Origin: Acidimicrobiales bacterium | GTDB lineage: Bacteria > Actinomycetota > Acidimicrobiia > Acidimicrobiales > Iamiaceae | Direction of reading: 5' to 3' | Assembly: GCA_035547835.1 (NCBI GenBank) | Contig: DASZTW010000005.1 | Coordinates: 1-64,000 of the forward strand | DNA length: 64,000 nucleotides | Shown: piece by piece, positions 53,496-62,708 of the stretch | Position numbering within the stretch: position 1 is the stretch's first letter | How the letters are laid out: every line of letters starts with the position of its first letter | Made by a program: the position numbers and the translations under genes | The notes under the pieces: generated by a model | Told to the model about the DNA's origin: nothing | The model's database searches: none | Seen by the model: only the letters and a program-made list of their open reading frames with translations

Positions 53496-55415
53496 TCAGA
53501 TGCGGGGCGGGTTGACCTCGATGCGCAGCCGGCCGGGCGGGCGGGCCACCGCGGCCAAGGTGTCGCACAACGCTCGATGGTCCGGGGCGCGCAGCAACCA
53601 GGCGCCGTCGTCGGGACCGAGCAGCTCCACGGCCGCCGAATCGACGCTGCCGGCCAGCGCGGCAGCGGCCCGCTCGGCGAACGCCGGAGCGGCCGGGCCC
53701 GACACCAGTGCCAGCGCCGCCGCGGGCGGAAAGCGCAACGCGGCCCGCAGCCCTGCTTCGGTCTCCGCCAACCGGTCAGGGTCGGCGTGCAGCGCGGCGC
53801 GGATCGCGACGTGGTCGGGGATGCGCGTCTGCACCAGCAGGCGGCCGGGTCGTCCGGCCGGGTCACGGCCAGCGCCGCCTCGCCCACCCACGAGCCGAGC
53901 CCCGCGCACGAGCAACGCCAGCGCCTGCTCTGCGGCGCGGTAGCGCGGCGCGGTCAGTTCCTGGTCGAAGTCGACGTAGGCCACCACTTCGGCGAACTCC
54001 ACCCGGTGCAGCACGGCCTCCGTGCCCACCACGACCCGAGCCGTGACGGGATCACCCGTGTCCGAGTCGGCGCCGGTGAGCTCCACGACCGGCTCCCCCG
54101 CCAGCGCCTCGAGCTCCTCACGCAACCGGGTGACACCGGGTCGCAGGACCTTGAAGCGGGTGGCGCCGCAGCTCGCGCACACTTCGGGACGGGCGGTACC
54201 GCACCGGGTGCACCGGAAGCGGCCATCGTCGTCGGCGACCACTGCCGCGCCGCAGTGCTCGCACCGCGCGAGGTCGCCGCACACGGCGCAGGCTGACAAG
54301 CGCGAGCGGCCGGTGCGGTTCAACATGCACACGACCCGCGCCCCGCTGGCGACGGCTTCGGCGAGACGAGGCGAGATCAGCGAACGGGCGATGGTGGGAT
54401 CGTCGCTGCGCCGGTCGACGACGTCGACCACCGGCCAACCTGCTCGCTCCGTGGCGCGGCCTGGTGCCAGGACCGTGCCGGCTCGTCGGGCTTCGAGCGA
54501 CGGACAGGGCGACACCAACAAGCACGGCGCGCCGGCGCGCCGCGCCCGTTCGACCACGACGTCGCGCGCGTGCCAGGTGGGCGCACGCTCCTCCTGCAAC
54601 GTCTCGTCGTGCTCGTCGAGCACGACCGCGAGCGCCAGGTCCGGGGCCGGGGCCCAGGCCGCGGCGCGGGCGCCGACCACCACGCAACCGCCCGCGGCCG
54701 CCCGGGCCCACTCACCGCCTGCGGCCGCGCCGGGCCGGTCGTGGGCGACGATCGCCACGGGGAGGCCACCTCGCCGGAGACGCAGCCCGAGATGACGCGC
54801 TGCGGCGACATCGGGGCCGACGATCAGCGCCGTGGGCCGACGGCCCGCACCGCCCGGCTCTCGGCCGCCGATCGACAGCGCACGGCTCGCCGCTTCGACC
54901 ACCAGCGGATACGGGTCGCTTGCCGGCGGCCAGCGCACCACCGCCGGGCGCGGCCCCCCGGCTCCACCGGCGACGGACAGCGCGTCGGCCACCAACCCGT
55001 CGGCCGGGCCACCTGGCGCGACCAGTGGCGCCACCGGTCCCGGCGGTGGGGGCAACGACCGGACCGCGACAGGTGGCGACGCGGTGCGCAAGAACGTCGC
55101 CCGCCGCCCGGCCCAGCGCCAGGCAGCCCAGCCAGCGAGCTCGACGAGCTCCGCGGGCGGACCCCACCCGCGGACCTTGGTGATCGGCCGCAAGCGGAGG
55201 CCAGCAGGTGGGTCCACACCGACGGCCGTGATCCACCCGCCGACGGGACGCCCGTTGAGGACCAGCCGGACCTGGGTCCCGACGCGCACCTGGCCCCGGA
55301 GGTCACCCGGGACCAGGTAGTCGAACTCCTTGTTGATGGCCGGCACGTCGGGCAGGACCCGGACGGCCAGCGGCTGCTCCTCGTCCGGCGGCGAGGACTC
55401 GGCCTGTTCGCTCAG
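53496..55415 (-). CDS. priA: Primosomal protein N' (PriA), ATPase-deficient type
   Basis: About 639 residues. The N-terminal DNA 3'-end-binding domain reads [20 protein letters not shown]. The zinc region has four CxxC-type pairs ([28 protein letters not shown]). The Walker A motif and DEAH box of helicases are missing; LDEHDE stands at the DEAH position. Actinobacterial PriA proteins are known for this. No ATG or GTG precedes the conserved N-domain; the frame is compatible with a CTG at 55415 that overlaps the metK stop as CTGA. A GTG inside the domain ([10 protein letters not shown]) would cut it. The identity is certain; the start is not. Confidence 0.88.
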   Translation of the reverse strand: MSEQAESSPPDEEQPLAVRVLPDVPAINKEFDYLVPGDLRGQVRVGTQVRLVLNGRPVGGWITAVGVDPPAGLRLRPITKVRGWGPPAELVELAGWAAWRWAGRRATFLRTASPPVAVRSLPPPPGPVAPLVAPGGPADGLVADALSVAGGAGGPRPAVVRWPPASDPYPLVVEAASRALSIGGREPGGAGRRPTALIVGPDVAAARHLGLRLRRGGLPVAIVAHDRPGAAAGGEWARAAAGGCVVVGARAAAWAPAPDLALAVVLDEHDETLQEERAPTWHARDVVVERARRAGAPCLLVSPCPSLEARRAGTVLAPGRATERAGWPVVDVVDRRSDDPTIARSLISPRLAEAVASGARVVCMLNRTGRSRLSACAVCGDLARCEHCGAAVVADDDGRFRCTRCGTARPEVCASCGATRFKVLRPGVTRLREELEALAGEPVVELTGADSDTGDPVTARVVVGTEAVLHRVEFAEVVAYVDFDQELTAPRYRAAEQALALLVRGARLVGGRGGAGRDPAGRPGRLLVQTRIPDHVAIRAALHADPDRLAETEAGLRAALRFPPAAALALVSGPAAPAFAERAAAALAGSVDSAAVELLGPDDGAWLLRAPDHRALCDTLAAVARPPGRLRIEVNPPRI

Positions 55416-56605
55416 AGCCCGAGCGCGGATCGCACGTCGTCGACCCGCGTGGTCTGCTCCCAGCTGAACTCCTTGTCGGGACGACCGAAGTGGCCGTACG
55501 CCGCGGTCTTCTTGTAGATCGGCCGTCGCAGCTCGAGGTCGCGCAAGATCGCCGCCGGCCGCAGGTCGAACACGTCCCGCACGGCTGCGGTGATCTTGGC
55601 GGGGTCGACCGTCTCGGTGCCGAACGTGTCGACCATGACCGACACGGGGTGGGCGACTCCGATGGCGTACGCGACCTGCACCTCGGCGCGCTTGGCGGCG
55701 CCGGCAGCCACGAGGTTCTTGGCAACCCAGCGGGTGGCGTACGCCGCCGATCGGTCGACCTTCGACGGGTCCTTGCCCGAGAACGCCCCGCCACCGTGGC
55801 GGGCCGCGCCGCCGTACGTGTCGACGATGATCTTGCGGCCGGTGAGCCCGCAGTCGGCGTGGGGGCCGCCGAGCTCGAACACGCCGGTGGGGTTCACGTA
55901 GACGTCGAAGTCGTCGTCGGCGAACTGCGGCGGCAGCAACGGACGGATCACGTGCTCGGTCAAGTCGGGCTTGATCATGGTCTCGGCGTCGATGCCCGGG
56001 TCGTGTTGGGTCGAGATGAGCACCGTCTTGAGGGCGGTCGGCACGCCGTCGACGTAGTCGAGGGTGACCTGGGTCTTCCCGTCCGGCCGCAGGTACGGGA
56101 GGATGCCGGCCTTGCGGACTTCGGCGAGACGCTCGGCGAGGCGGTGCGCCAGCCAGATCGGCAGCGGCATGAGGTCGTCGGTCTCGTCGCAGGCGTAACC
56201 GAACATCATCCCCTGGTCGCCGGCGCCCTGGCTGTTGAGCAGGTCCTCGCCGGATTGGCCCGAGCGGGTCTCGAAGGCCGTGTCGACACCTTGGGCGATG
56301 TCGGGCGACTGCGGGTCGATCGAGGTCAGCACGCCACACGTGTTGCCGTCGAAGCCGACCGACTCACGGTCATAGCCGATGGTCTTGATGGCCTCGCGCA
56401 CGATCGACGGGATCTCCACATATGCAGTGGTGGTGATCTCGCCCGCGACCATGGCCAGGCCGGTGGTCACCAGCGTCTCGCACGCGACCCTGGCCTGCGG
56501 GTCCTGTTCGAGGATCGCGTCGAGGATCGAATCCGAGATCTGGTCGGCCATCTTGTCGGGATGGCCCTCGGTGACCGATTCCGAGGTGAAGGTCCAGCTG
56601 GTCAC
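55412..56605 (-). CDS. metK: S-adenosylmethionine synthetase
   Basis: A 397-residue MetK that makes SAM from methionine and ATP. Conserved parts include [19 protein letters not shown] near the N-terminus, [16 protein letters not shown] (methionine/ATP loop) and [19 protein letters not shown]. The start GTG at 56605 overlaps the coaBC stop as TAGTG. It is the third gene of rpoZ-coaBC-metK-priA. Confidence 0.98.
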   Translation of the reverse strand: MTSWTFTSESVTEGHPDKMADQISDSILDAILEQDPQARVACETLVTTGLAMVAGEITTTAYVEIPSIVREAIKTIGYDRESVGFDGNTCGVLTSIDPQSPDIAQGVDTAFETRSGQSGEDLLNSQGAGDQGMMFGYACDETDDLMPLPIWLAHRLAERLAEVRKAGILPYLRPDGKTQVTLDYVDGVPTALKTVLISTQHDPGIDAETMIKPDLTEHVIRPLLPPQFADDDFDVYVNPTGVFELGGPHADCGLTGRKIIVDTYGGAARHGGGAFSGKDPSKVDRSAAYATRWVAKNLVAAGAAKRAEVQVAYAIGVAHPVSVMVDTFGTETVDPAKITAAVRDVFDLRPAAILRDLELRRPIYKKTAAYGHFGRPDKEFSWEQTTRVDDVRSALGL

Positions 56606-57849
56606 TACTGACTCCTGAGGTTGTCGGTGGATCCGGCCGCGGGAGCACGTGCTTCCACCACCAGATCCAAGATCGTGCGGGCCACAGACCGCTTGTCCGC
56701 CAGCGGCACATCATGGCGCGCGCCGCTCGCAGTGAGCACGACGACTGCGTTGGTGTCGTGCTCGAAGCCCACCTGTGGTGCGCTCACATCATTCGCCACG
56801 ATGAAGTCCGCACCCTTGCGCGCCAGCTTGTCGGCGGCGTTGGCGACCAGATCGGTGGTCTCGGCAGCGAAGCCGACGAGGGTCTGCCCGGGCTGCTTCG
56901 CCTGCCCGAGCGCCGCCAGGATGTCGGGCGTCGGTTCGAGACGGATCTCTGGGACGCCGTCGGCCTTCTTGAGCTTGTCGGGGTGCACGGCGACGGGCCG
57001 GAAGTCGGCCACTGCGGCCGCCATCACGATCACATCGGCCGCTGCGGACCGGGCCACGACCGCGTCGTGCATCTCCTGGGCGGTCTCGACCCGCACGACC
57101 TCGACTTCGGGGGGCTGCCCGGCGAACGGTGCCGTCGTGACGAGGACGACCTTGGCGCCTCGATGCGCTGCTTCGGCCGCCACCGCGTGCCCCTGCTTGC
57201 CCGACGACCGGTTCCCGAGGAAGCGGACCGGGTCGACGGGCTCTCGGGTGCCGCCCGCCGTGACCAGCACGGAGGCGCCGTCGAGGTCGCGGGGGCCCAC
57301 CACGGCTTCGGCGGCGGCCATGATCGACTCCGGCGACGCGAGCCGCCCCAGGCCGACGTCGCCGCCCGCCAGACGACCGGCTTCGGGGTCGACCACGTGG
57401 ACACCACGGCTGCGCAGCACCGAGAGGTTGTGCTGGACGGCAGGGTGCTCCCACATCTCGGTGTGCATCGCCGGGCAGACCAGTACCGGCGCCCGGGTGG
57501 CGAGCAGCGTGGCGGTGAGCAGATCAGAGGAGATGCCGGCCGTGTACGCACCGAGCAGCCGTGCGGTGGCGGGCGCCACGATCACCAGGTCGGCCGCCTG
57601 GCCGAGCCGGGTGTGCGGAATCGGATCGGCTTCGTCGAACAAGCTCGTCTGCGCCGCCTCCGAGGCCAGCGCAGAGAACGTGGTGGCGCCCACGAACCGC
57701 AGCGCGCCTCTCGTGAGCACCGGTGACACGTGGGCCCCGGCGTCGACGAGGCGACGGCACACCTCGATGGCTTTGTACGCGGCGATGCCGCCGGTGACGC
57801 CGAGCACCACGCGCTTGCCCGACAGCGGGCTCGGCGGAGATGCGGGCAT
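56605..57849 (-). CDS. coaBC: Phosphopantothenoylcysteine synthetase/decarboxylase
   Basis: A 414-residue bifunctional Dfp protein. The N-terminal flavoprotein decarboxylase (CoaC) has [16 protein letters not shown] and [14 protein letters not shown]; the C-terminal synthetase (CoaB) has [19 protein letters not shown] and [10 protein letters not shown]. It makes 4'-phosphopantetheine for coenzyme A. The ATG at 57849 lies 46 bases after rpoZ. No strong ribosome binding site is seen. Confidence 0.97.
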   Translation of the reverse strand: MPASPPSPLSGKRVVLGVTGGIAAYKAIEVCRRLVDAGAHVSPVLTRGALRFVGATTFSALASEAAQTSLFDEADPIPHTRLGQAADLVIVAPATARLLGAYTAGISSDLLTATLLATRAPVLVCPAMHTEMWEHPAVQHNLSVLRSRGVHVVDPEAGRLAGGDVGLGRLASPESIMAAAEAVVGPRDLDGASVLVTAGGTREPVDPVRFLGNRSSGKQGHAVAAEAAHRGAKVVLVTTAPFAGQPPEVEVVRVETAQEMHDAVVARSAAADVIVMAAAVADFRPVAVHPDKLKKADGVPEIRLEPTPDILAALGQAKQPGQTLVGFAAETTDLVANAADKLARKGADFIVANDVSAPQVGFEHDTNAVVVLTASGARHDVPLADKRSVARTILDLVVEARAPAAGSTDNLRSQ

Positions 57850-57895
57850 GGGGCCAGTCGGGGGACGGCGCGGCGCCGGACCGGGAGGGTCGGGC

Positions 57896-58240
57896 CTACT
57901 CCGCCTCGTCGCCCGACGGGTCGGTGGCGACCACCTCGAGGGCGGGTGCGCCAGCTTCGCCGTCGGCTGCCTCGTCGACCTCGTCAGCGAGCGGCTCGGG
58001 CTCGCCCGGCACGATCTTGTCGGCAGCGATCTCCTCGAACGCTATCGACAGCGGCTTGCGCGCCGAGCTCGTGACCTGCGGCGGGACGACCGACCCGAGG
58101 CCCTCACCGAGCTGCCCGAAGTACGAGTTGATCTGACGGGCGCGCTTGGACGCCAGCGTGACCAAGTGGAACTTGGACCCGGCGCGCTCGAGGAGATCCT
58201 CGACGCGGGGGTTCATCATCGTGTCGTGCTCCCAGGCCAT
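57896..58240 (-). CDS. rpoZ: DNA-directed RNA polymerase omega subunit
   Basis: A 114-residue omega subunit that helps assemble RNA polymerase. MMNPRVEDLLERAGSKFHLV and SKRARQINSYFG are typical. The C-terminal 45 residues are acidic and variable, as in actinobacteria. ATG at 58240 is used; ATG at 58222 or 58219, the former nine bases after GGGAG, is an alternative. A TAACCT box at 58312-58317 is a candidate -10. Confidence 0.95.
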   Translation of the reverse strand: MAWEHDTMMNPRVEDLLERAGSKFHLVTLASKRARQINSYFGQLGEGLGSVVPPQVTSSARKPLSIAFEEIAADKIVPGEPEPLADEVDEAADGEAGAPALEVVATDPSGDEAE

Positions 58241-58311
58241 CTCACCGCTCGTTCACTCGGGGGAACTTGCACCCGTACCAGCGCGCCGACGGCGTCCGGA
58301 CGGGACAGGCA

Positions 58312-58317
58312 AGGTTA
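58312..58317 (-). promoter_or_regulatory. -10 element TAACCT upstream of rpoZ
   Basis: TAACCTTGC lies about 70 bases before the rpoZ ATG, matching the boxes of the metalloprotease and thiolase genes. Confidence 0.4.
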
Positions 58318-58402
58318 CCAACCCGACCCCCGCGAGGACGACTTCCGCGCAGCGAGATGACGTCCCACCCGCCCGGATCGTCTGGCGCGGGCAGCCAGGA
58401 CC

Positions 58403-58455
58403 GTGCGATTCGGAGGATCTTGGCGAGCATTCAGCCACTTCTGCACGAATCGCAC
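58403..58455. repeat. 10-bp inverted repeat after the MFS gene
   Basis: GTGCGATTCG (58403-58412) and CGAATCGCAC (58446-58455) enclose 33 bases, in the 278-base gap between the MFS gene and rpoZ. It could be an operator pair or a terminator. Confidence 0.4.
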
Positions 58456-58518
58456 CGAAATGGCGGCGCTCGGGCCGTGACGCGCCGGGCGTCCGCCGCC
58501 GCGCCACTCCTTCCCGGA

Positions 58519-59781
58519 TCAGCTCGCGCCGCTGGCCTCGACGACTTCGGAGAGCTCGGGCTCGGCCACCGGACGCGGTGCCTCGTCGACGTGGAGCCGC
58601 CGCACGGTCCACCAACCCCACACGCCGGCCGAGATCGTGGCCACACCGCCCAGGACGAGCGGCGCTCGGGCGTTGATCAAGTCGGCAACCCACCCGAGGA
58701 TCGGCCCGCCGATCGGCGTCGTGCCGATCAGCAGCACGCTCTGCAGCGCAAGCACCCGTCCGTGCATGGCGGGATCGGCCCGCACCTGCACGATGGCGGT
58801 GGTGGCCGTCATGTAGATCAGGCTGGCGACCCCGAGCACGAACACGACCGGGAACGCCGTGGCGATGTTGGGCACCGCGGACAGCACCAACATCGTCGAG
58901 CCGAGCGCGAGCGAGCCGACCACGATCACCCGGACGCTGACCCGGTTGCGGTGCGCCGCGACCAGGGCGCTCACGAGCGCCCCCAGCCCGTACACCGAGT
59001 ACACCAACGTGAACGTGCCGTCGCCGCCGCCCAGCGAGTGCTCCACGAGCAAGGGCAGCACGACGCTGAAGTTGTAGCCCAGCAGCCCGATCACGCCGAG
59101 CATGGCGAACGGGATCCACAAGTCGGGCACTTGGGAGACGTAGCGGATGCCGGCCCGGACCTGCCCCTTCCCCCTCGGGGTCACCGGCACGGTCCGCAGC
59201 TCCGCGGGTCGCATCATGAACAGGGCCACGAGGACGGCCACGTACGACGTCGCGTCGAGGGTGAAGCTCCAGCCGTAACCCACCGTCACGACCAGCAGGC
59301 CGGCCAGCGCCGGGCCGAAGATGCGCGACGCATTGACCAGCGCGCTGTACAGCAGCACCGCGTTCGGGATCTCGTCCGACGCCACCATCTCGGTCACGAA
59401 CGACCGTCGCACCGGGTTGTCGAACGCCAGCAACACCCCGCCCGCAGCGGCGGTGACGAACAGCCAGGTCAGCGGTGGGTTTCGCTGGAACGCCAGCGCG
59501 CCGAGCGCGAACGACTGGCACATCTCGAGCGCCTGGGTGGTCTTCAGCAGCCGCAGCTTGTTCGAGCGGTCGGCGATGGCGCCGGCCCACGCGGACAGCA
59601 ACAGGATCGGGCCGTACTGGCAGGCGGCCACGGCGCCGACCGCCACGCCGCTGCCGGTGAGGTGGAGCACCAGCAGCGTGAGCGCGACGATCGTCAGCCA
59701 GTTGCCGGTGTTCGAGATGAGCTGACCGATGAAGAACAACCGGAAGTTCCGCGTGTGGAGCGACGAGAACGTGCGCCCCAT
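58519..59781 (-). CDS. MFS transporter (MFS_3/EntS-like)
   Basis: A 420-residue major-facilitator protein with about 12 membrane segments. FSSLHTRNFRLFFIGQLISN is the family start, and ADRSNKLRLLKTTQ lies in the loop between segments 2 and 3 (the charge-conserved motif A region). The MFS_3 subgroup exports siderophores, drugs or lipids; the substrate is unknown. The C-terminal 25 residues are hydrophilic. It breaks the usual mihF-rpoZ synteny. A partial palindrome 60 bases upstream may be an operator. Confidence 0.88.
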   Translation of the reverse strand: MGRTFSSLHTRNFRLFFIGQLISNTGNWLTIVALTLLVLHLTGSGVAVGAVAACQYGPILLLSAWAGAIADRSNKLRLLKTTQALEMCQSFALGALAFQRNPPLTWLFVTAAAGGVLLAFDNPVRRSFVTEMVASDEIPNAVLLYSALVNASRIFGPALAGLLVVTVGYGWSFTLDATSYVAVLVALFMMRPAELRTVPVTPRGKGQVRAGIRYVSQVPDLWIPFAMLGVIGLLGYNFSVVLPLLVEHSLGGGDGTFTLVYSVYGLGALVSALVAAHRNRVSVRVIVVGSLALGSTMLVLSAVPNIATAFPVVFVLGVASLIYMTATTAIVQVRADPAMHGRVLALQSVLLIGTTPIGGPILGWVADLINARAPLVLGGVATISAGVWGWWTVRRLHVDEAPRPVAEPELSEVVEASGAS

Positions 59782-59840
59782 GGCCGTCTTGACCCGGTTC
59801 GTCTGGTTCGCCTCGTCCGTGTCCGCTCCAATCCTTCACC

Positions 59841-59853
59841 AGGTAAACTATCT
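59841..59853. promoter_or_regulatory. Partial palindrome upstream of the MFS gene
   Basis: AGGTAAACTATCT has the symmetric pattern AG-TA-TA-CT and is A/T-rich in a GC-rich gap, 60 bases before the MFS ATG. It may be an operator; the TAGTTT on the reverse strand could be a -10 box. Confidence 0.3.
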
Positions 59854-59899
59854 GCCGGGACCGCGAACCGCACCGTCCATTTCCCGATTCCCGTCCTGC

Positions 59900-59940
59900 T
59901 GTGAGCACCTCGCCACCGGTGAGGTGGTCAAGTGCTCACA
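59900..59940. terminator. Stem-loop at the 3' end of the CMP kinase gene
   Basis: TGTGAGCAC and GTGCTCACA are perfect 9-bp arms, 23 bases apart, with an inner CACCTC/GAGGTG stem that competes with the outer one. The 3' arm includes the stop codon of the CMP kinase gene. No T-run follows, so terminator is a guess. Confidence 0.4.
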
Positions 59941-60478
59941 CCTCGGGATTGGGGGCGGAGGGGGCGGCGGCGACGATGGCGGCGACGAGGTCGGCAGCGG
60001 GGCGGGTGGACGAGTCGAGGACGAGGTCGTAGATGTCGAGCACGGCCAAGTCGATGCCGTAGTACGTCGCATACCGCTGGCGTTCGGACGCTTCGCGCGC
60101 CCGGTTGACCGCCAGCGCGTCGGCCGGGTCCTGCGAGTCGCGGGCCCCCACCCGCTCCGCGCGGACCTGCTCGTCACAGTTGATCCACACCTTCACCGCG
60201 GCCAAGTCGTCCTGACGGGCGATCCAGCCGGCCAGGCGCGACTCGAGCACGACATCGCCGGCCCGCGCCCGTTCGGCCAACCGCTCGTCGAGGGTCACGT
60301 CGATGGACGAATCGCGCTGCGCGAGCTCGCCGAAGGCGTGCAACCCGAGACCGTGCTCTTTGGCCATGGCCCGAAACACGGTGCCGCCGTCGAGGTGCTC
60401 GAGGCCCAGCTCGGCCGCCACCGCCTTCGCCACGGTGCTCGTGCCGGACCCGGGAAGGCCCGAGATGGTGATCAACAC
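59936..60478 (-). CDS. cmk: Archaeal-type (d)CMP kinase
   Basis: A 180-residue P-loop kinase of the small, archaeal cytidylate kinase type: GLPGSGTSTVAKA at 7-19, GGTVFRAMAKEHG as the nucleotide-binding stretch and DPADALAVNRAREASERQRY as the lid region. It lacks the long NMP-binding insert of bacterial Cmk. It phosphorylates CMP or dCMP. In actinobacteria the place after mihF is normally held by guanylate kinase; here it is not. GTG at 60478. Confidence 0.85.
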   Translation of the reverse strand: MLITISGLPGSGTSTVAKAVAAELGLEHLDGGTVFRAMAKEHGLGLHAFGELAQRDSSIDVTLDERLAERARAGDVVLESRLAGWIARQDDLAAVKVWINCDEQVRAERVGARDSQDPADALAVNRAREASERQRYATYYGIDLAVLDIYDLVLDSSTRPAADLVAAIVAAAPSAPNPEV

Positions 60479-60525
60479 GCGCGCGTCCGCCCTGGGGCGA
60501 TCAGGAGGTCAGCCGGCCGGGGCAG

Positions 60526-60849
60526 TCAGTGATCAGGCGGGAACTCGTCGAGCAGGTTGCTGACCTGCTGGTTGCCGAGGCCCCGCACACGGCGGTTCTC
60601 GGCGATCCCGAGCTTCTCCATCGTGCGGCGCGCCTTGACCTTGCCGACGCCGGGCAACGATTCGAGCACGGCCAGCACTTTCATCTTGCCGACGTGGTCG
60701 TCGCTGTCGGCCTTGCCGAAGAGCTCACGCAAGCTGAGCGACCCCATCTTGAGCCGTTCCTTCAGCTCGGCACGGGCCCGGCGGGCTGCAGCGGCCTTCT
60801 CCAGAGCGGCGGCACGCTGTTCGGGGGTGAGGGAGGGCGGCTGAGGCAT
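60526..60849 (-). CDS. mihF: Actinobacterial integration host factor (mIHF)
   Basis: A 107-residue nucleoid protein. AAALEKAAAARRARAELKER is the N-terminal helix, and LPGVGKVKARRTMEKLGI the helix-hairpin-like DNA-binding part, followed by RRVRGLGNQQ. It bends DNA and affects replication and nucleoid shape. A -10 box six bases before the ATG and no ribosome binding site point to a leaderless message. Confidence 0.95.
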   Translation of the reverse strand: MPQPPSLTPEQRAAALEKAAAARRARAELKERLKMGSLSLRELFGKADSDDHVGKMKVLAVLESLPGVGKVKARRTMEKLGIAENRRVRGLGNQQVSNLLDEFPPDH

Positions 60850-60855
60850 GGTGGC

Positions 60856-60861
60856 ACCCTA
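60856..60861 (-). promoter_or_regulatory. -10 box of mihF (leaderless candidate)
   Basis: TAGGGT (60861-60856) is followed by six bases and the ATG at 60849. Confidence 0.5.
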
Positions 60862-60932
60862 CCCCGCCCTCCTTCGCACGTCCGGGGCACTCACGATCCG
60901 GCTCGGCCAGCGCGACGCACCTCGGCGCCAAC

Positions 60933-60959
60933 CCCCGGCCGCTTCCGACCGAGCCGGGG
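60933..60959 (-). terminator. Hairpin after pyrF
   Basis: CCCCGGC and GCCGGGG form a 7-bp stem with a 13-base loop, immediately after the pyrF stop and before the mihF promoter. No T-run follows. Confidence 0.45.
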
Positions 60960-60961
60960 TG

Positions 60962-61723
60962 TCAGGCCCGGGTCAGCGCCGCGGTCACTTCGGCGTGCAC
61001 CGCGGTGGCCGCGGCTACGGGGTCGGCCGCGCGGGTGACGGCCCGGCCCAAGATGATCACGCTGGCGCCGGCCCCGATCGCTTCGGTGGGCGTGCCGGGG
61101 CGACCTTGGTCGTGGTCGTCGACCCCCGCCGGGCGGATCCCCGGCACCATCGTCACGAAGGCCGGTGCGAGCTGGCGCACGGCCGCCACGTCGTGTGCGC
61201 CGCACACCACGCCGTCGCAGCCCGCTTCGATCGCTGCGCCGACGCGCGTGGCCATCGCGTCGGCCGGCGCCTCGGGCTCGCTGGTCAAGATGGTGACCGC
61301 CAAGGCGACCGGTTCGGGCATGCCCGCGTCGGTGGCGCCCTGCTTGAACCCCTCGACCCCCGCCCGCAACATGTCGACCCCGCCTTGCGCGTGGAAGTTG
61401 AGGTACTTGGCGCCGAGGGCGCCGGTCACGCGGGCCGCCCGGCCGACGGTGGTCGGGATGTCGTGGTACTTGAGATCGGCGAACACGTCGTATCCGAGAT
61501 CGGCCATGGCGGTCACGGCGTCCGGCCCGACCGCACTGAACAGCTCGAGGCCCACTTTCGCCACCGAGAACCACGGGCGCAGGTCGCGGGCCATGCGGAT
61601 GGCGACGACGAGGTCGTCGACGTCGAGCGCGATGGCCAACCGGGCGCGCGCCGGATCGTCGGACAGCGCCGCGGGATCGGGGGCGTCGGAAGCGGCGGTG
61701 GGCCAAGAGGTCGGCTCAGACAT
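60962..61723 (-). CDS. pyrF: Orotidine 5'-phosphate decarboxylase
   Basis: A 253-residue PyrF that makes UMP. ADLKYHDIPTTV is the catalytic Lys-Asp motif, and IALDVDD and VPGIRPAG form the phosphate site. It is of the type found in E. coli and Bacillus, about 20 residues longer at the N-terminus. The ATG at 61723 overlaps the pyrD stop by 8 bases. Confidence 0.96.
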   Translation of the reverse strand: MSEPTSWPTAASDAPDPAALSDDPARARLAIALDVDDLVVAIRMARDLRPWFSVAKVGLELFSAVGPDAVTAMADLGYDVFADLKYHDIPTTVGRAARVTGALGAKYLNFHAQGGVDMLRAGVEGFKQGATDAGMPEPVALAVTILTSEPEAPADAMATRVGAAIEAGCDGVVCGAHDVAAVRQLAPAFVTMVPGIRPAGVDDHDQGRPGTPTEAIGAGASVIILGRAVTRAADPVAAATAVHAEVTAALTRA

Positions 61724-62699
61724 GGGCAGCTCCGATCAGCTCGGTGATCGACGATACGCCGTCGCGGCGACACCATCGCTCCAGTGAGGTCAACACGTCG
61801 TGGGGTGCGGTCGGTCGGGCGAAGGTGGCGGTGCCGACCTGCACGGCCGACGCGCCGGCCAACAACAACTCGACCGCGTCGTCGGCCGTGGCGATCCCTC
61901 CGACGCCGACGATCGGCAGGTCGCCAAGCGCGGCATGCACGTCGTGCACCGCCCGCACTGCGACCGGGTGGATGGCGGGTCCCGACAATCCGCCGCCACC
62001 GTTGCCGAGCCGGGCGGTCCGGGTGTGCGGGTCGATCGACAAGCCGAGCAGCGTGTTCACCAACGTCACCGCAGCCGCGCCGGCGCCCGCCACCGCGCCG
62101 GCGACGTCGACCAGGCGATCGGTGTTGGGGCTGAGCTTGGCCCACGTGGGGCGGCCGTGGGCGGCCGAGGCGGCCACCACTTCCGCGGCGGCGGCCGGGT
62201 CGTGCGCGAACAAGTGGCGTCCGGCCTCGGTGTTCGGGCACGACAGGTTGACTTCGACCGCCACCACCTCGCCCGGCGCGCTCGACAGGAGCCGGGCGGC
62301 GGCTTCGTACTCCTCGACGCTGCGCCCCCAGATCGACGCGACGATCCGGGTGCACCCCGCTGCCAGCAGATCGGGCAACTCGTGGGCGAGCCACGACTCG
62401 ACGCCCGGCCCTTGCAGGCCCACGCTGTTGAGCATGCCGCCGGGGGTCTCGTGCACCCGCGGGGCGGCATTGCCCTCCCAGGGAAACGCCGCCAACGACT
62501 TCACGACCACCCCGCCGAGAGCCGACAAGTCGAAGAAGTGCCGCAGCTCCGCGCCGTGCCCTGCGGTACCCGACGCCGTCATCACCGGGTTCGGGAACCG
62601 CACCCCGCCGACGGTCGTCGACAGGTCGACGGCGGCCGGCGCGTGCCGTGAAGGTCGCCTCAACCGACGCCAGTTCCCTGGGGTGTGTGGCGCTGCCAT
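61716..62699 (-). CDS. pyrD: Dihydroorotate dehydrogenase, class 1B type
   Basis: A 327-residue PyrD, FMN enzyme that oxidises dihydroorotate. The catalytic base is the Cys in NLSCPNTEAG, which marks class 1 rather than the membrane class 2 with Ser; GMLNSVGLQGPG and GLSGPAIHPVAVRAV agree with class 1B. Class 1B usually works with PyrK, but no pyrK lies beside it: carB ends 9 bases upstream and pyrF overlaps downstream. The ATG at 62699. Confidence 0.94.
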   Translation of the reverse strand: MAAPHTPGNWRRLRRPSRHAPAAVDLSTTVGGVRFPNPVMTASGTAGHGAELRHFFDLSALGGVVVKSLAAFPWEGNAAPRVHETPGGMLNSVGLQGPGVESWLAHELPDLLAAGCTRIVASIWGRSVEEYEAAARLLSSAPGEVVAVEVNLSCPNTEAGRHLFAHDPAAAAEVVAASAAHGRPTWAKLSPNTDRLVDVAGAVAGAGAAAVTLVNTLLGLSIDPHTRTARLGNGGGGLSGPAIHPVAVRAVHDVHAALGDLPIVGVGGIATADDAVELLLAGASAVQVGTATFARPTAPHDVLTSLERWCRRDGVSSITELIGAAHV

Positions 62700-62708
62700 C
62701 CGCTCGCC

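Noticed and set aside
58242-58430. 62-codon open frame just before rpoZ
   Set aside because: No ribosome binding site, no recognisable domain, and it covers the likely rpoZ promoter.
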